Shown in pieces: positions 22,378 to 31,638 of a DNA stretch of 33,382 nt. The position numbers and the translations under genes were made by a program. The notes beneath the pieces were generated by a model. It worked only from the letters and a program-made list of their open reading frames with translations. It was not told the origin of the DNA and searched no databases. Source of the stretch: Alteribacillus sp041949975 (GTDB lineage Bacteria; Bacillota; Bacilli; Bacillales; Marinococcaceae); assembly GCF_041949975.1 (NCBI RefSeq), contig NZ_JBHFQG010000039.1, forward strand, positions 1 through 33,382. The letters are read 5' to 3'. How positions within the stretch are numbered: the stretch's first letter is position 1; the number at the start of each line of letters is the position of its first letter.

Positions 22378-23343
22378 TAAATATATCCATGAGGTCACAC
22401 GTCGTCTGCCCCCAAAAATCCAAGATGACATTGCGCTTGGATTAGAGTCAACGATCGTAGATATGCTGCCAGAGGATTATACAGAAGAGGATGTGAAAGA
22501 GGTGCTTTCAAGGTTTGGTGACCCGGCTGCACTTGCCAGGCAGTACCGCGAGCGGCCTTCATCCTTATTTGGGCAGCAAGTGTACGACTTTTTTTGGCGT
22601 CGTTAAAAGTAGTAGGGTTTGTGTTATTAGTCAATGCACTCATTATGGCAGTTACAGGTATAATGGTGATTTATACTGGGAAGCTGAACTCTTTACCATG
22701 CTAACGACGATTAGTGGAGAGATAATCGGTGCCGTTCTTGATATCACGGCCCATGTATTATTCCTGGTGCATGCTTGTTTTTGTATTGCTCGAACGGTTG
22801 GGCGAAAATTATTCCGGAGTATCAGGAAAGTCTTGGACTCCTAATGATTTACGACATGTCGTATCTATACCAAGGAAAAAATTTATATCCAAGGCTTCCA
22901 TTTTTATGAGTATCATTTGGACAGTTATTGCTGCTGTTGTTTACTTTACTGCAGCCGGTATTATCGGCATTCTTAAGACACCAATCTTCAAAGAAGACGT
23001 TTTGCTTTCCTATCTGCCTTTTGTTATTTTTTTGATTATCCTAAAGGGCGGGCTGGTCGTTTATAAGTGGATAAAAGCTCAATGGAGTTGAATACTTGCA
23101 AGTTTTAATGCTTTCTTTAACCTAAGCTTTGTCGTTTTTCTTATCATTGCCGCAAGTCTACGAAATTTGTTTGAACCGTCATTCATTACCAGCTTTTCAG
23201 AACGATTACATTTATCCATGAGCCAATTGGAAACATTCTCCTATACGATACTATGGATTATTGTTTTAACAGTCACAGCAACAGTTGTTTACGATTCCAT
23301 CATAGGTTTTCGGAAAGCAAAGATTAGAAATGAAAATAAATAA
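22364..23343 (+). pseudogene. HAAS-domain membrane protein (PadR partner), multiply frameshifted
   Basis: The N-terminal HAAS domain is intact: YIHEVTRRLPPKIQDDIALG, LESTIVDMLPEDYTEEDVKE, VLSRFGDPAALARQYRERP. After YDFF the frame is lost in a T7 run (about 22588-22594); adding a T gives LASLKVVGFVLLVNALIMAV. A further shift near the GGG at about 22678-22680, another near 22758, and an in-frame TGA at 23089-23091 (probably TGG originally) break the remaining membrane segments, which otherwise continue to 23343 (FEPSFITSFSERLHLS, VVYDSIIGFRKAKIRNENK). Expected product about 325 aa with five to six membrane segments. Three indels plus a stop make real decay more likely than sequencing error. Confidence 0.75.
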
Positions 23344-23386
23344 AGAACCTGCTTCCAAAGATTTTCACGATGGCAGTCAGGTACCT

Positions 23387-23968
23387 TTACCTATCAATAC
23401 TAAGGTTCTCTGCTTCCTTAGCAGTAACATGGACTTTTTTCTTGTAGTCTATATAAAGCAAAATGTTTAATATTAGAAGAATGACGGCCATAGTAAAAGG
23501 AAGAAGCCACAAGCTTTCACCAGCGAATGCGAGGCCAAAGAACAACATTAAAATAGAAATAACAGGTGCTGTAAAAAAATAGGGTTTTGCATGATAAAGC
23601 CAGCCATATGGGAAAAAGTGTGCTCCAGTTATAATGGCAAAAAATAAAACCATGTTCTCGGGATCCGTGAGAAAAGCCCATAATATTATAGGAAAATACA
23701 TGAATTGTGCCAGGTTTAAGTATAATCCTAATCTACTTAACGGATTGTCTTTGTTTTTCCAATCAGCTTTTATTACTTTCGAAATAATGATTGCCAATGG
23801 GAAGGTTAAGCCTGTTGCAATAAACAAGTAGATATTTTTCTCCCGGATTCCTAATGGCTGAAAAAAAATTACTGTTATTACTGTCCAAACAATCATGCCA
23901 GCTATTAAAAACCCTATACCATTTTTGCTTTTTATAGCTAGGTCGTTTTTTACTTCCATCAAATTCAT
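23387..23968 (-). CDS. Integral membrane protein, possibly DUF7010 family
   Basis: 193 aa with about six hydrophobic segments; a polar N-terminus (about 16 residues) and a charged C-terminal tail (DYKKKVHVTAKEAENL) are probably cytoplasmic. The segment ITGAHFFPYGWLYHAKPYF, between membrane spans 4 and 5, is the most distinctive and recalls DUF7010-type proteins of unknown function; this assignment is from memory and tentative. ATG 23968 follows GGGGGGATAAGG. Convergent with the broken HAAS gene. No functional link to its neighbours is evident. Confidence 0.75.
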   Translation of the reverse strand: MNLMEVKNDLAIKSKNGIGFLIAGMIVWTVITVIFFQPLGIREKNIYLFIATGLTFPLAIIISKVIKADWKNKDNPLSRLGLYLNLAQFMYFPIILWAFLTDPENMVLFFAIITGAHFFPYGWLYHAKPYFFTAPVISILMLFFGLAFAGESLWLLPFTMAVILLILNILLYIDYKKKVHVTAKEAENLSIDR

Positions 23969-24107
23969 ACCTTATCCCCCCCATTTCTATAAAGGAAACC
24001 ATCTCTTCTTTCATTAAATAAAATAGAAGCTTGTTTTAAGTAGTATTTTACCGCAATTCCTTCACTAGTGAATTTAATAACGCTTTATAACCCCGTTAGC
24101 GAAATTC

Positions 24108-24257
24108 TCACTCCTCTATGGATAATATTTCTGCCATAAGCAGCTGGTTCATAACTTGCAACAATTTCTTTTGAATTTTATTTACATTATATAAATAATC
24201 ACATAGTTTTATGTTGCCCGGATAAACGCCGTGTATAAGGAAGTGGTGTTTGTACAA
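24108..24257 (-). other. Coding-like remnant without start signals
   Basis: A minus-strand frame reads NIKLCDYLYNVNKIQKKLLQ, then VMNQLLMAEILSIEE and a stop at 24108. The composition is that of an amphipathic helix of a real protein, but no ribosome site or family is recognisable. The rest of 23969-24350 shows nothing clear. Confidence 0.25.
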
Positions 24258-24351
24258 AGGACAGCTATATCTACTGAGATTTAAGAGAAATGCATATTAA
24301 TGGGGGCTCAGGCGAAAATTATAACTACAAATTTAAAGGAGGGCATTACGT

Positions 24352-24540
24352 ATGAATAAAGAACGTGCTAAAGAAATCTTCCATGCACCCGAGATGATCG
24401 AAGTGACACACGATGAAAGACCCATTTATATTGACGAAGTTATAGAAAGAAATGAAACCGCTCGTATTCATCCCATTGATCAGCCTAATATTATTCAAGA
24501 AGTGCCATTGTATGAATTGAAAGAGTCAAAAGACGACTAA
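24352..24540 (+). CDS. sspH: Small acid-soluble spore protein, SspH family
   Basis: 62 aa. MNKERAKEIFHAPEMIEVTH, then RPIYIDEVIERNETARIHPI and VPLYEL fit the H-type minor SASP pattern (N-term RAKEI-x2-SP, central P-V/I-YI, ETARI-x-P). H-type SASPs are made in the forespore; unlike alpha/beta SASPs they are not the main DNA coat and their role is minor. AAAGGAGGG stands well before ATG 24352. CATATTA at 24293-24299 resembles the sigma-G -10 element (CATAMTA), but a good -35 was not found. With the coat gene, it shows the host is a spore former. Confidence 0.9.
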   Translation: MNKERAKEIFHAPEMIEVTHDERPIYIDEVIERNETARIHPIDQPNIIQEVPLYELKESKDD

Positions 24541-24623
24541 ATGTAATCATTCTTCTTCTGTACCTCTGTCAAGAAAGTGTACACCTAAATAGCGGAACGA
24601 ATGTCCGTGTGACAAACGAAACA

Positions 24624-24660
24624 AATAAAAAGGAGGCGCTGGTTATGTGACAGCTCCTCC
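24624..24660 (-). terminator. Terminator after the gamma-glutamyltransferase gene
   Basis: GGAGG-c-GCTG (24632-24641) and CAGC-t-CCTCC (24651-24660), followed on the minus strand by TTTTTATTT. It is 47 bp past the ggt stop. Confidence 0.8.
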
Positions 24661-24706
24661 AATACTTATTAAAATTTTACTTCGCTTACGTATCTCTTCT
24701 ACTCCT

Positions 24707-26365
24707 TTACCGAATACTCCATTCCCCATTTCGTCTTGGTTCGGCGCCGCCGTAAACTTTATCCTCCTTATAATCCACGATAAGACTTTGTACACTGCCA
24801 AAATATTCAGGAGTTTGTCTTTCGTTAAGAGAATAGCCACGTTCTTCAAGTTCTTTTTTTGTTTTCTCTGGAAATCTTTCTTCTAAATATATTTCTTTTT
24901 CGTCAAGGTTTTTATGGATACGGTTTTCGTCTATTGCTTGCTGGATAGGCATGTCAAAGAGCAGATGCCGGCTTAACACTTGTGTTAACACGGGAGTAAT
25001 GCGTCTCCCTCCCGCCATTCCGATACCGATAACAGGTTTTTCGTCTTTGGTGAGAATAGTCGGTGAAATGTAACTATAAGGACGTTTACCCGGTTCGTAT
25101 TCATTTGGCGAGTCATCGCTTCGTGTGAAATTATCTAATTGGTTATTTAGAAAAAAACCATTCGTGTATAGCCCAGAACCAAAGTAATCACTAATAGTAT
25201 TCGTGACGGAAACCATCATTCCGTTTTGGTCTACCACCACAAAATGAGTCGTATTTCCATCCTTATCCTTTTCCCCTTTTGTTACATTTTCTTCATCAAG
25301 TTCATCCGATGAAACGTCGCCAGCAAGTTCTTTTGTATATTCTTCACTAATTAATTTGTTTGTAGGTACATCAACGAATGCTGGATCACCAATATTATCA
25401 TAACGGTTCGCATACGTTTTATCATTGATTTCTCCTGCACTTTCAATAAAATCGGCTTGGTTCTCGGTTTTATTTTCAAGATTTAAATGTTCCGCTACCT
25501 GCAAGGACTGCACAAGCATGACCCCTCCAGCTGGAGGAGGCGGGGCGAGAACATTAAAATCTTTAAAATTCCCTTTAATGGGCTCTGTTTTATTAACCTC
25601 ATATTCTCGTAAATCGTCTTTACTAATCTCTGTTTTTTCTTCCAGATTCTCTGCAATCTCGCCTTGATAAAATGCTTCAGGACCTTTCTTACTTATTTCT
25701 GTCATCGTTTCTGCTAGTTCCTGCTGTTTGAGTTTAGCTCCTTCTTTTATTGTTTTACCATTTGGAAAGAATTTCTCGATATTATCTCCCTGAACCTTGT
25801 AGCCGGCATCGCTTAAACGTAAGTGAAGGTTATTCGAAACGTTCACACCGTTTTTGGCTTGAGAAATGGCCGGCTTCATTAAATTTTCCATAGACTCCGT
25901 GCCATAATCTTTGTGAACTTCATCCATTCCCTTTACAAAACCAGGAATGCCAACCTTGGAATCTGGCATCGATTCTTCACTAGGCGCTGTCTCTCGGTAA
26001 TCATACACGACAGGCTCCTTCGAAGAACCTTCCGGCGGATGAATAAGCATCAAACCGCCACCGCCAATCCCCGAAGCTGAGGGCTCTGTAACAGCTAAAG
26101 AATAGGAAATAGCAATAGCCGCATCAACGGCATTGCCTCCTCTTTTTAAAACATCCATCCCTACTTTTGTAGATTCTGGGTTATCTGTCGTAACACCAAT
26201 TCCAACATTTTCTCTTTCGTTCTCTATACCTTCGGTTGCGTTTTCCTTAAGATATGATGGCGTTTCATAACCAGACGGGGTAACCAGGAAGGACTTCACA
26301 CTTAGTAAAACAACTGCCGCAGATAACAAGATAAGTACTCGGGCACTGTCTTTCAATTTCCCCAT
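24707..26365 (-). CDS. ggt: Gamma-glutamyltransferase family protein
   Basis: About 552 aa, normal length. An N-terminal hydrophobic segment (about residues 8-28) acts as signal or anchor, so the enzyme works outside the membrane. Seen: RGGNAVDAAIA, EPSASGIGGGGLMLI, YRETAP (substrate-binding Arg), APPPPAGGVML, GNTTHFVVVD with the Thr that is exposed by self-cleavage and acts as nucleophile, and KRPYSYISPTI with GMAGGRRITPVL. It hydrolyses or transfers gamma-glutamyl groups from glutathione or polyglutamate; CapD-like anchoring activity cannot be excluded. ATG 26365 is preferred, since AAAGGA then has 10-nt spacing; the GTG at 26374 is too close to it. Acidic composition; no poly-gamma-glutamate genes nearby. 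Confidence 0.92.
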   Translation of the reverse strand: MGKLKDSARVLILLSAAVVLLSVKSFLVTPSGYETPSYLKENATEGIENERENVGIGVTTDNPESTKVGMDVLKRGGNAVDAAIAISYSLAVTEPSASGIGGGGLMLIHPPEGSSKEPVVYDYRETAPSEESMPDSKVGIPGFVKGMDEVHKDYGTESMENLMKPAISQAKNGVNVSNNLHLRLSDAGYKVQGDNIEKFFPNGKTIKEGAKLKQQELAETMTEISKKGPEAFYQGEIAENLEEKTEISKDDLREYEVNKTEPIKGNFKDFNVLAPPPPAGGVMLVQSLQVAEHLNLENKTENQADFIESAGEINDKTYANRYDNIGDPAFVDVPTNKLISEEYTKELAGDVSSDELDEENVTKGEKDKDGNTTHFVVVDQNGMMVSVTNTISDYFGSGLYTNGFFLNNQLDNFTRSDDSPNEYEPGKRPYSYISPTILTKDEKPVIGIGMAGGRRITPVLTQVLSRHLLFDMPIQQAIDENRIHKNLDEKEIYLEERFPEKTKKELEERGYSLNERQTPEYFGSVQSLIVDYKEDKVYGGAEPRRNGEWSIR

Positions 26366-26374
26366 TTTCTCCAC

Positions 26375-26892
26375 ATCCTTTTAACATGACAACAACAAGA
26401 ATAACTAACCTTAGATCCATTCACTTCATGTTGTATTGTCTTGGTTTACGATTTTTTCTAGAAGGTTAATTAATTGATTTTATTTTTTCTCTTTTTCCCA
26501 ATCAATCCATCACTTCATTTCTGCATTTCTTTGGTTCTTTATATTGCCGCCAACACCTGCGCTTACGTTGTTGTTTTGTTCTTGGTCCAGAACTTGGTTT
26601 TTTTCTGTCTGGCAAAGGTAGAAGCACCGTGTATATTTACGAGTAAACCATACCACTTAATCATGGATTATAAAAGTCAAGTTCAGGATAGTTAATAAAA
26701 TTTTTAAACCTTGCTTGTCTGAAGCGTTTTCAATTTACTCTCTATTTTCGCTTAGATTCTATAAGCGGAGTTCAGCTTAGTAATTAAAATATTAAAGTAT
26801 TGGGCTTCACGATTAAATGTGTTATTCTCTTATTATCAGTTATCAATATCGGATTTCTATATCGGTTTCCGTTACGGAAAGGAGCGGTTCAT
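26375..26892. other. Intergenic region between ggt and padR-chrA
   Basis: 518 bp without a supportable gene; open frames here lack ribosome sites and are low-complexity or hydrophobic by chance. An imperfect repeat CGCTTAGATTCTATAAGCG near 26749-26767 could be part of the padR control region. Confidence 0.4.
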
Positions 26893-27198
26893 TTGGAGGA
26901 TAGAATTCTGCGAAAACTTTTCTTAGGGTTTATACAAATACATATTCTCCATCATGCGAAAGAATATCCCGTCTATGGAGCATGGATGAATGAAGAGCTG
27001 AAAGAACACGGGTATGAAATTAGTGCTGGAACCTTATATCCCATCCTTCACAACATGGAATCAGACGGCCTTTTACAAAAAGAAGAAAGAAATGTGGAAG
27101 GAAAAATCAGAAAATATTATTCAGCAACGAGTAAGGGAGAAGAGATTTTAGAGCAAGCTCGGGCTCAAGCTTATGAATTATTCAAAGAAATTAAATAG
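26893..27198 (+). CDS. PadR-family regulator, probably of chrA
   Basis: 101 aa. Winged helix: LFLGFIQIHILHHAKEYPVY, GAWMNEELKEHGYEISAGTL, YPILHNMESDGLL and IRKYYSATSKGEEIL. The TTG start at 26893 is chosen because AAAGGAG stands 8 nt before it and the PadR fold begins there; a longer reading to 26800 would add an unrelated hydrophobic segment. PadR genes commonly precede chrA in Bacillaceae and act as chromate-responsive repressors. Here a structured 113-bp repeat separates the two genes. Confidence 0.9.
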   Translation: MEDRILRKLFLGFIQIHILHHAKEYPVYGAWMNEELKEHGYEISAGTLYPILHNMESDGLLQKEERNVEGKIRKYYSATSKGEEILEQARAQAYELFKEIK

Positions 27199-27202
27199 AA
27201 AA

Positions 27203-27316
27203 GTACAAGCGCCCTTTTTTAAATGATGTTCGGCTAAGTTCGTCACGTCCTGTGACAGCGTCGAACTTACCCACTTCGTGTGGGCCACCGAAAGGCTAGA
27301 CGCTGAAGGTAGACAT
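27203..27316 (+). repeat. Structured intergenic repeat element (Bacillaceae type)
   Basis: Contains nested inverted repeats: GTCAC-GTCCT-GTGAC (27242-27256), an enclosing AGTTCG...CGAACT (27237-27267), and CCCAC-TTCGT-GTGGG (27270-27284). It is closed by AGCG (27209-27212) and CGCT (27301-27304). Similar elements (start GTACAAGCGCC, end GGCGCTGGAGCTAGACA) are remembered from intergenic regions of several Bacillus relatives, where they occur in many copies; only this copy is in the window. May be a mobile non-coding repeat or structured RNA within the padR-chrA transcript. Confidence 0.6.
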
Positions 27317-27365
27317 CAAAATCGCAAAAATTTATACATTATTACCTTATAAAAAAGGTGGGTGA

Positions 27366-28565
27366 ATGATGAGCGAAAAGAAAGAAAATAAACTGAAAAC
27401 ACTCTTAGAAATCTTAATAGTTTCAACAAGACTTGGACTGGCATCATTTGGCGGACCCATTGCACATTTAGGATACTTTCATGAAGAGTACATCCGCAGA
27501 CGCAAGTGGATGGATGAAAAAAGCTATGCTGACCTCGTGGCTCTATGTCAATTCCTTCCAGGTCCTGCAAGCAGCCAGGTGGGTATAGGAATAGGTGTGA
27601 TGCGTGGGGGGATATTAGGAGGTATTACTTCTTTTATCGGATTTACGCTTCCCTCCGTTATTGCATTGATTATTTTTGCTTCCTTTCTTCATACGTTTAG
27701 TGTGGAAGATGCGGGCTGGATAAGCGGCTTAAAAATCGTAGCGGTAGTCGTTGTAGCCCATGCTATTTTTGGGATGGCTAAAAAATTAACTCCCGATACG
27801 CAGCGACGGACGATTGCTTTATTTACGTTAGTCGCCACTTTACTTTGGCAAACGCCTTATACACATATTGGTGTTATCTTACTAGCAGGTTTTATCGGCT
27901 ATATCCTTTATAGACAGCAAACAATTGAAGAAGACGAATCACTGGCTTACCGTTTTCCTATTTCACGTCGAGTTGGATATTTGTGTTTAATTTTATTTTT
28001 TGGGATTTTAATTTTTCTTCCTATTCTAAGAAACATTACATCATATGAGTGGATTGCCTTATTTGATAGTTTTTACCGCTCAGGTTCTCTTGTTTTTGGC
28101 GGAGGGCATGTCGTTTTACCGTTGTTGGAACGAGAATTTGTTCCTTCAGGGTGGTTAAGGGAAGAGGAATTTCTTGCGGGATACGGTGTAGCTCAGGCCG
28201 TTCCAGGACCGTTATTTACATTTGCTGCTTATATTGGAGCCGTTATTAATGGTTGGCAAGGCGGATTGTTCGCAACAGTGGCGATCTTTTTCCCTGCATT
28301 TCTTCTTATTTTAGGGACCCTGCCGTTTTGGGACTCTTTACGTACGAATCCTAAAATAAAAGGGGCGTTAATGGGAATAAATGCTTCTGTGGTAGGTATC
28401 TTAATCTCTGCATTTTATGACCCCATCTGGTCCAGTTCCATCTTTGAACCCATCGATTTTGCCCTTGCAGCCATACTGTTCAGCATGCTCGTATTTTGGA
28501 AATTGCCGCCTTGGGTGGTCGTTTTAACCGGAGCTATTGGCGGATGGTTAATCTCCTTTATTTAA
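27366..28565 (+). CDS. chrA: Chromate transporter ChrA
   Basis: 399 aa, the long-chain (two-domain) CHR type, with about ten to twelve membrane segments. Both halves carry the family repeats: first LGLASFGGPIAHLGYFHEEY and ALCQFLPGPASSQVGIGIGV; second SLVFGGGHVVLPLLEREFV and GYGVAQAVPGPLFTFAAYIG. ChrA exports chromate, using the proton gradient. AAGGTGG precedes two adjacent ATGs (27366, 27369); the second has better spacing. Paired with the upstream padR and followed by a strong terminator. Confidence 0.95.
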   Translation: MMSEKKENKLKTLLEILIVSTRLGLASFGGPIAHLGYFHEEYIRRRKWMDEKSYADLVALCQFLPGPASSQVGIGIGVMRGGILGGITSFIGFTLPSVIALIIFASFLHTFSVEDAGWISGLKIVAVVVVAHAIFGMAKKLTPDTQRRTIALFTLVATLLWQTPYTHIGVILLAGFIGYILYRQQTIEEDESLAYRFPISRRVGYLCLILFFGILIFLPILRNITSYEWIALFDSFYRSGSLVFGGGHVVLPLLEREFVPSGWLREEEFLAGYGVAQAVPGPLFTFAAYIGAVINGWQGGLFATVAIFFPAFLLILGTLPFWDSLRTNPKIKGALMGINASVVGILISAFYDPIWSSSIFEPIDFALAAILFSMLVFWKLPPWVVVLTGAIGGWLISFI

Positions 28566-28593
28566 AAATATATGAGAAAATATTAGTAATTCA

Positions 28594-28640
28594 AAAAGCC
28601 GATTCACTCCTTTACTGAAGGAAAATCGGCTTCTTTTGTT
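28594..28640 (+). terminator. Terminator after chrA
   Basis: AAGCCGATT (28596-28604) and AATCGGCTT (28624-28632), with inner CCTT/AAGG, then CTTTTGTT. Confidence 0.88.
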
Positions 28641-28848
28641 AATATTATTCAATGTATTATTCCACTGGGTAGTCCAAGGTAATGTAATCAACTCAGCACG
28701 GTCCATGTTAAAATGGTCTTCAACACAGCATAATATTCATCTTCTCTTAGATCTTCCCACATCAATATCTCCAACAAGAGAATTTCAGATAGTAGCTATT
28801 TACATAATACAAACGTTAATAAAGATTATATGTACTCTTACTTCAATC

Positions 28849-29358
28849 TTATGTGAAACCTTTAACCTCTGAATATATATAGTGGTTCTTATTAAATAGA
28901 AAAGCTTCTTTTTCTTTCGTAAAACCTATCTTTTCTGCAACTTTAATAGATGGTATATTTTTTGGATCTATAATACTTATCAGTTTATTTACATTCAACA
29001 GGTCGAACCCATAATCCTTACACGCTTTGGCTGCCTCCGAAGCAAAACCTTTGGACCAATATTTCTTATTGATGTGATAACCAATTTCCACTTCTTTACC
29101 GCCATCCATATTTTGTTTAACAAGGCCACAATCACCTATGCATTCGTTGGAATCTTTTAAACATACAGCCCATAATCCATAACCGTCCTTCTGGTATCTT
29201 ACTTGATTTCGTTTTATCCAATTTTGCGTTTGCTGCTTGCTAAAGGGAGCTGAATAATATTTCATCGTTTCTGAGTCAGAAAAAATATCATGAAGTGGGG
29301 TCATATCCTCTTCCGTGAACTTTTTTAAATAAAGCCTTTGAGTTTCTAAAATAATCAT
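28849..29358 (-). CDS. GNAT N-acetyltransferase, RimJ/RimL type
   Basis: 169 aa. MIILETQRLYLKKFTEEDM, YGLWAVCLKDSNECIGDCGL, VEIGYHINKKYWSKGFASEA (acetyl-CoA pyrophosphate loop variant Y-W-x-K-G-F/Y-A-x-E-A) and NIPSIKVAEKIGF are characteristic of the Acetyltransf_3 family, which acetylates protein N-termini or small molecules with acetyl-CoA. GGGGGAAGG precedes ATG 29358. The acceptor cannot be inferred. The 209 bp between it and the chrA terminator hold no supportable gene. Confidence 0.9.
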   Translation of the reverse strand: MIILETQRLYLKKFTEEDMTPLHDIFSDSETMKYYSAPFSKQQTQNWIKRNQVRYQKDGYGLWAVCLKDSNECIGDCGLVKQNMDGGKEVEIGYHINKKYWSKGFASEAAKACKDYGFDLLNVNKLISIIDPKNIPSIKVAEKIGFTKEKEAFLFNKNHYIYSEVKGFT

Positions 29359-29480
29359 AATCCTTCCCCCAGAGTTTCAAATGCATTTTATTTCTAAAAG
29401 TGATGGAACGAATAAGCTATGACTTTTAACTAACATTTCTCTAAAGTTTTGTCTTCTAACCGCCGCGATAATTATCTCAC

Positions 29481-29969
29481 CTACTTTAATCTTCCCATTA
29501 TAAGAACATCTTGAAATTCGCCTTTATGAAAATGGGCTTTTCTTAAACAGCCTTCTATTTCAAAACCCCATTTTTTATAAAGATGTATAGCCTTTTGATT
29601 ATTTGAGATAACATCTAATTCAAGTCTAATTAAACCAAGATAGTTATCTGCCAGGTCAATCAGTACTCTTAACAACTGACCTCCAATGCCTCTATCCTGG
29701 TATGTATCATGGATAGCTAAAGCAATATCGCCATTATATCGTAATTTACCTGTTCCCCCTTCAAGACTCCCAATCCCCACGATATAATCGTTATATTCAG
29801 CCACCATCACATGGTGATCGGCACTCAAATTTTCTAAATATTGCTTTGTAAACTCTAATCTTTCAGATGGCATACTCATTGTATTTAACGTCACGGATGG
29901 CTGACGCCTAATTTCATTTATTGCCTGAGCATCTTCTGTTTTTACTGGACGAATTATCACTTGGTTCAA
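29481..29969 (-). CDS. GNAT N-acetyltransferase
   Basis: 162 aa. IIRPVKTEDAQAINEIR, HVMVAEYNDYIVGIGSLEG, IALAIHDTYQDRGIGGQLLR (acetyl-CoA binding Q/R-x-x-G-x-G/A, here DRGIGG) and NNQKAIHLYKKWGFEIEG form a complete GNAT fold, close to PhnO/YhhY-type small-molecule acetyltransferases. The TTG start at 29969 follows AAGGAG with 10-nt spacing. It is unrelated in detail to the neighbouring RimL-type gene; the two may be transcribed separately, since 122 bp lie between them. Confidence 0.88.
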   Translation of the reverse strand: MNQVIIRPVKTEDAQAINEIRRQPSVTLNTMSMPSERLEFTKQYLENLSADHHVMVAEYNDYIVGIGSLEGGTGKLRYNGDIALAIHDTYQDRGIGGQLLRVLIDLADNYLGLIRLELDVISNNQKAIHLYKKWGFEIEGCLRKAHFHKGEFQDVLIMGRLK

Positions 29970-30214
29970 AAATATGTCTCTCCTTATTTTCTTCAGGAAT
30001 TAACTTACAGTGATTTTTACTGTATCTCGTCTCTTTCCTATTGATTAAGCGTGGAACACCATTATAATGAACCATCATATACATTTTCTATTCATCATGA
30101 TTAGACTAAATATACGAAATTTCACTTCTTTCATTTAGTTAAATACATTTTATTCCATTTATACCCCTGTTAACTCAAATATTTTTTTCACATTATCATT
30201 CCTCACTAAGTGAT

Positions 30215-31370
30215 TTATTCTGCAATCGGCACATATCCTGTTTTTTCTATTAATGACTGGCCTTGTTCAGAAAGAATCCATTCCATAAACGAATCAATGT
30301 GTGGATGGTCACTTCTATTTGTAAGGGCATAAAATTCATTTGTTAATGGATATTGATCTTGTTGAATGGACTCTACATCCGGTTGTACGTCATTCACTTC
30401 CAAAAGTTTAATTCCATGATTTTCAACCATTTCGGTTGCAAAATATCGATAGGAAAAGCCAATAGCATGCGGTGATTGCGGTAATTTGAAGCTTTTTCTA
30501 TTACCCCTCCCATGCCGCTGACACGTTGGTCAGTGGGCGGGTCTATAATCGTTTTACCATCCATCATTTTCTGCAGCCCAGTCTGGCTTCCACTGCCTTC
30601 CGGTCGTTGAAAAGCAAGGATTTCTTGGTCGCGTCCTCCTACTTCCTTCCAATTCGTAATCTCTCCAGAATAAATGTTCTGAAGTTCTTCTAGAGTTAAA
30701 CTATACAACAGGATTACTTTCATTACAAAAAAGACGAATGCTTCTTTTCCGATTGGTATTTGGTCTATATCCGGTCCGAGCTTTGACTCTTGTTCTTCAG
30801 AAGGTGCGGCAGCAAAAATTATATCTACATTTAGATCGGCCAAGCGGTCATAAGCACGATTGGTTTTTGAAACAACCACTTCACTACGACCAAGATTATT
30901 TATGAGGATAGCTGTCTTCTGGATAAACGGCACGTACGAAGGCAGAGTAAACCGGATATAAAGCAGTAGCACCGTCTAATGTTGGCGGATTATCCATCAT
31001 TTGAAAATCGGAGCGTTCTTTCAATTGAGCGATTTTGGTTTCTTCCTGATATGGTTCATATGCCGTTAAATCTACTTCGGCATTTTCTATTTCTATATGG
31101 TTCATATAAGCTTCATATCCACCATAACCTGCTAAAGGCACAACAAATAAGAGAAGAGATATAAGAATGCTAATGCCTTTTGATAAATGTCTGAACACTC
31201 CAGATATTAATAAATTTCCTATAATTAATATAACTCCTGCTATGATACCAACATATATGTAGCCGTTCTGAGAAGGGGCTAATAACGAAAAAACCAACGC
31301 TATAACTTATAAATCCAAAGCTAATAGTAAATGCAATCATACCAAAATCCGTTTTGCCACGATCTAACAA
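30215..31370 (-). pseudogene. PstS-like substrate-binding membrane protein, split by three frameshifts
   Basis: Three to four frames make one protein of about 385 aa. N-terminus: three membrane segments (FGMIAFTISFGFISYSVG; YIYVGIIAGVILIIGNLLIS; ISILISLLLFVVPLAGYGGY). Then a PBP-like domain: LDGATALYPVYSAFVRAVYP, LADLNVDIIFAAAPSEEQ, FQRPEGSGSQTGLQ (phosphate-type binding loop), PHAIGFSYRYFATEM and LSEQGQSLIEKTGYVPI. Frame changes lie in a T6 run near 31292-31297, near 30910-30920, and near 30485-30495. Domain content resembles PstS-like proteins that carry their own membrane anchor. No pst transporter genes are adjacent. Sequencing error at homopolymers is an alternative to pseudogenisation. 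Confidence 0.7.
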
Positions 31371-31555
31371 TCCTTCCTATAGTAAGCAAAGAAGCTGTAT
31401 GAACAAACTCCTTTATTTTTTCGTTTTGTTCATTTGTTTTTCTTAGCATAAAATAGTATCACTAAATTCCTCCAACTTCTTCTTATTTTCTTATTTTCTA
31501 ATCACTACATACCAATTATTTTAAATTAAAAAGAGTAACACAATACTTTATCCCG

Positions 31556-31591
31556 TTAAAAAAGACGCTTTCCTTTCATTGGATAAGCGTC
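31556..31591 (-). terminator. Terminator after the ferritin-like/cupin gene
   Basis: GACGCTT (31564-31570) and AAGCGTC (31585-31591) with inner CC/GG, followed on the minus strand by T6. Confidence 0.85.
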
Positions 31592-31638
31592 CGATTGTTG
31601 AAAACAGGTCTTTTGAGAAATTTATATAAGGGATGATT

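Noticed and set aside
26474..26695. 73-codon plus-strand hydrophobic open frame
   Set aside because: No ribosome site; composition fits T-rich intergenic DNA.
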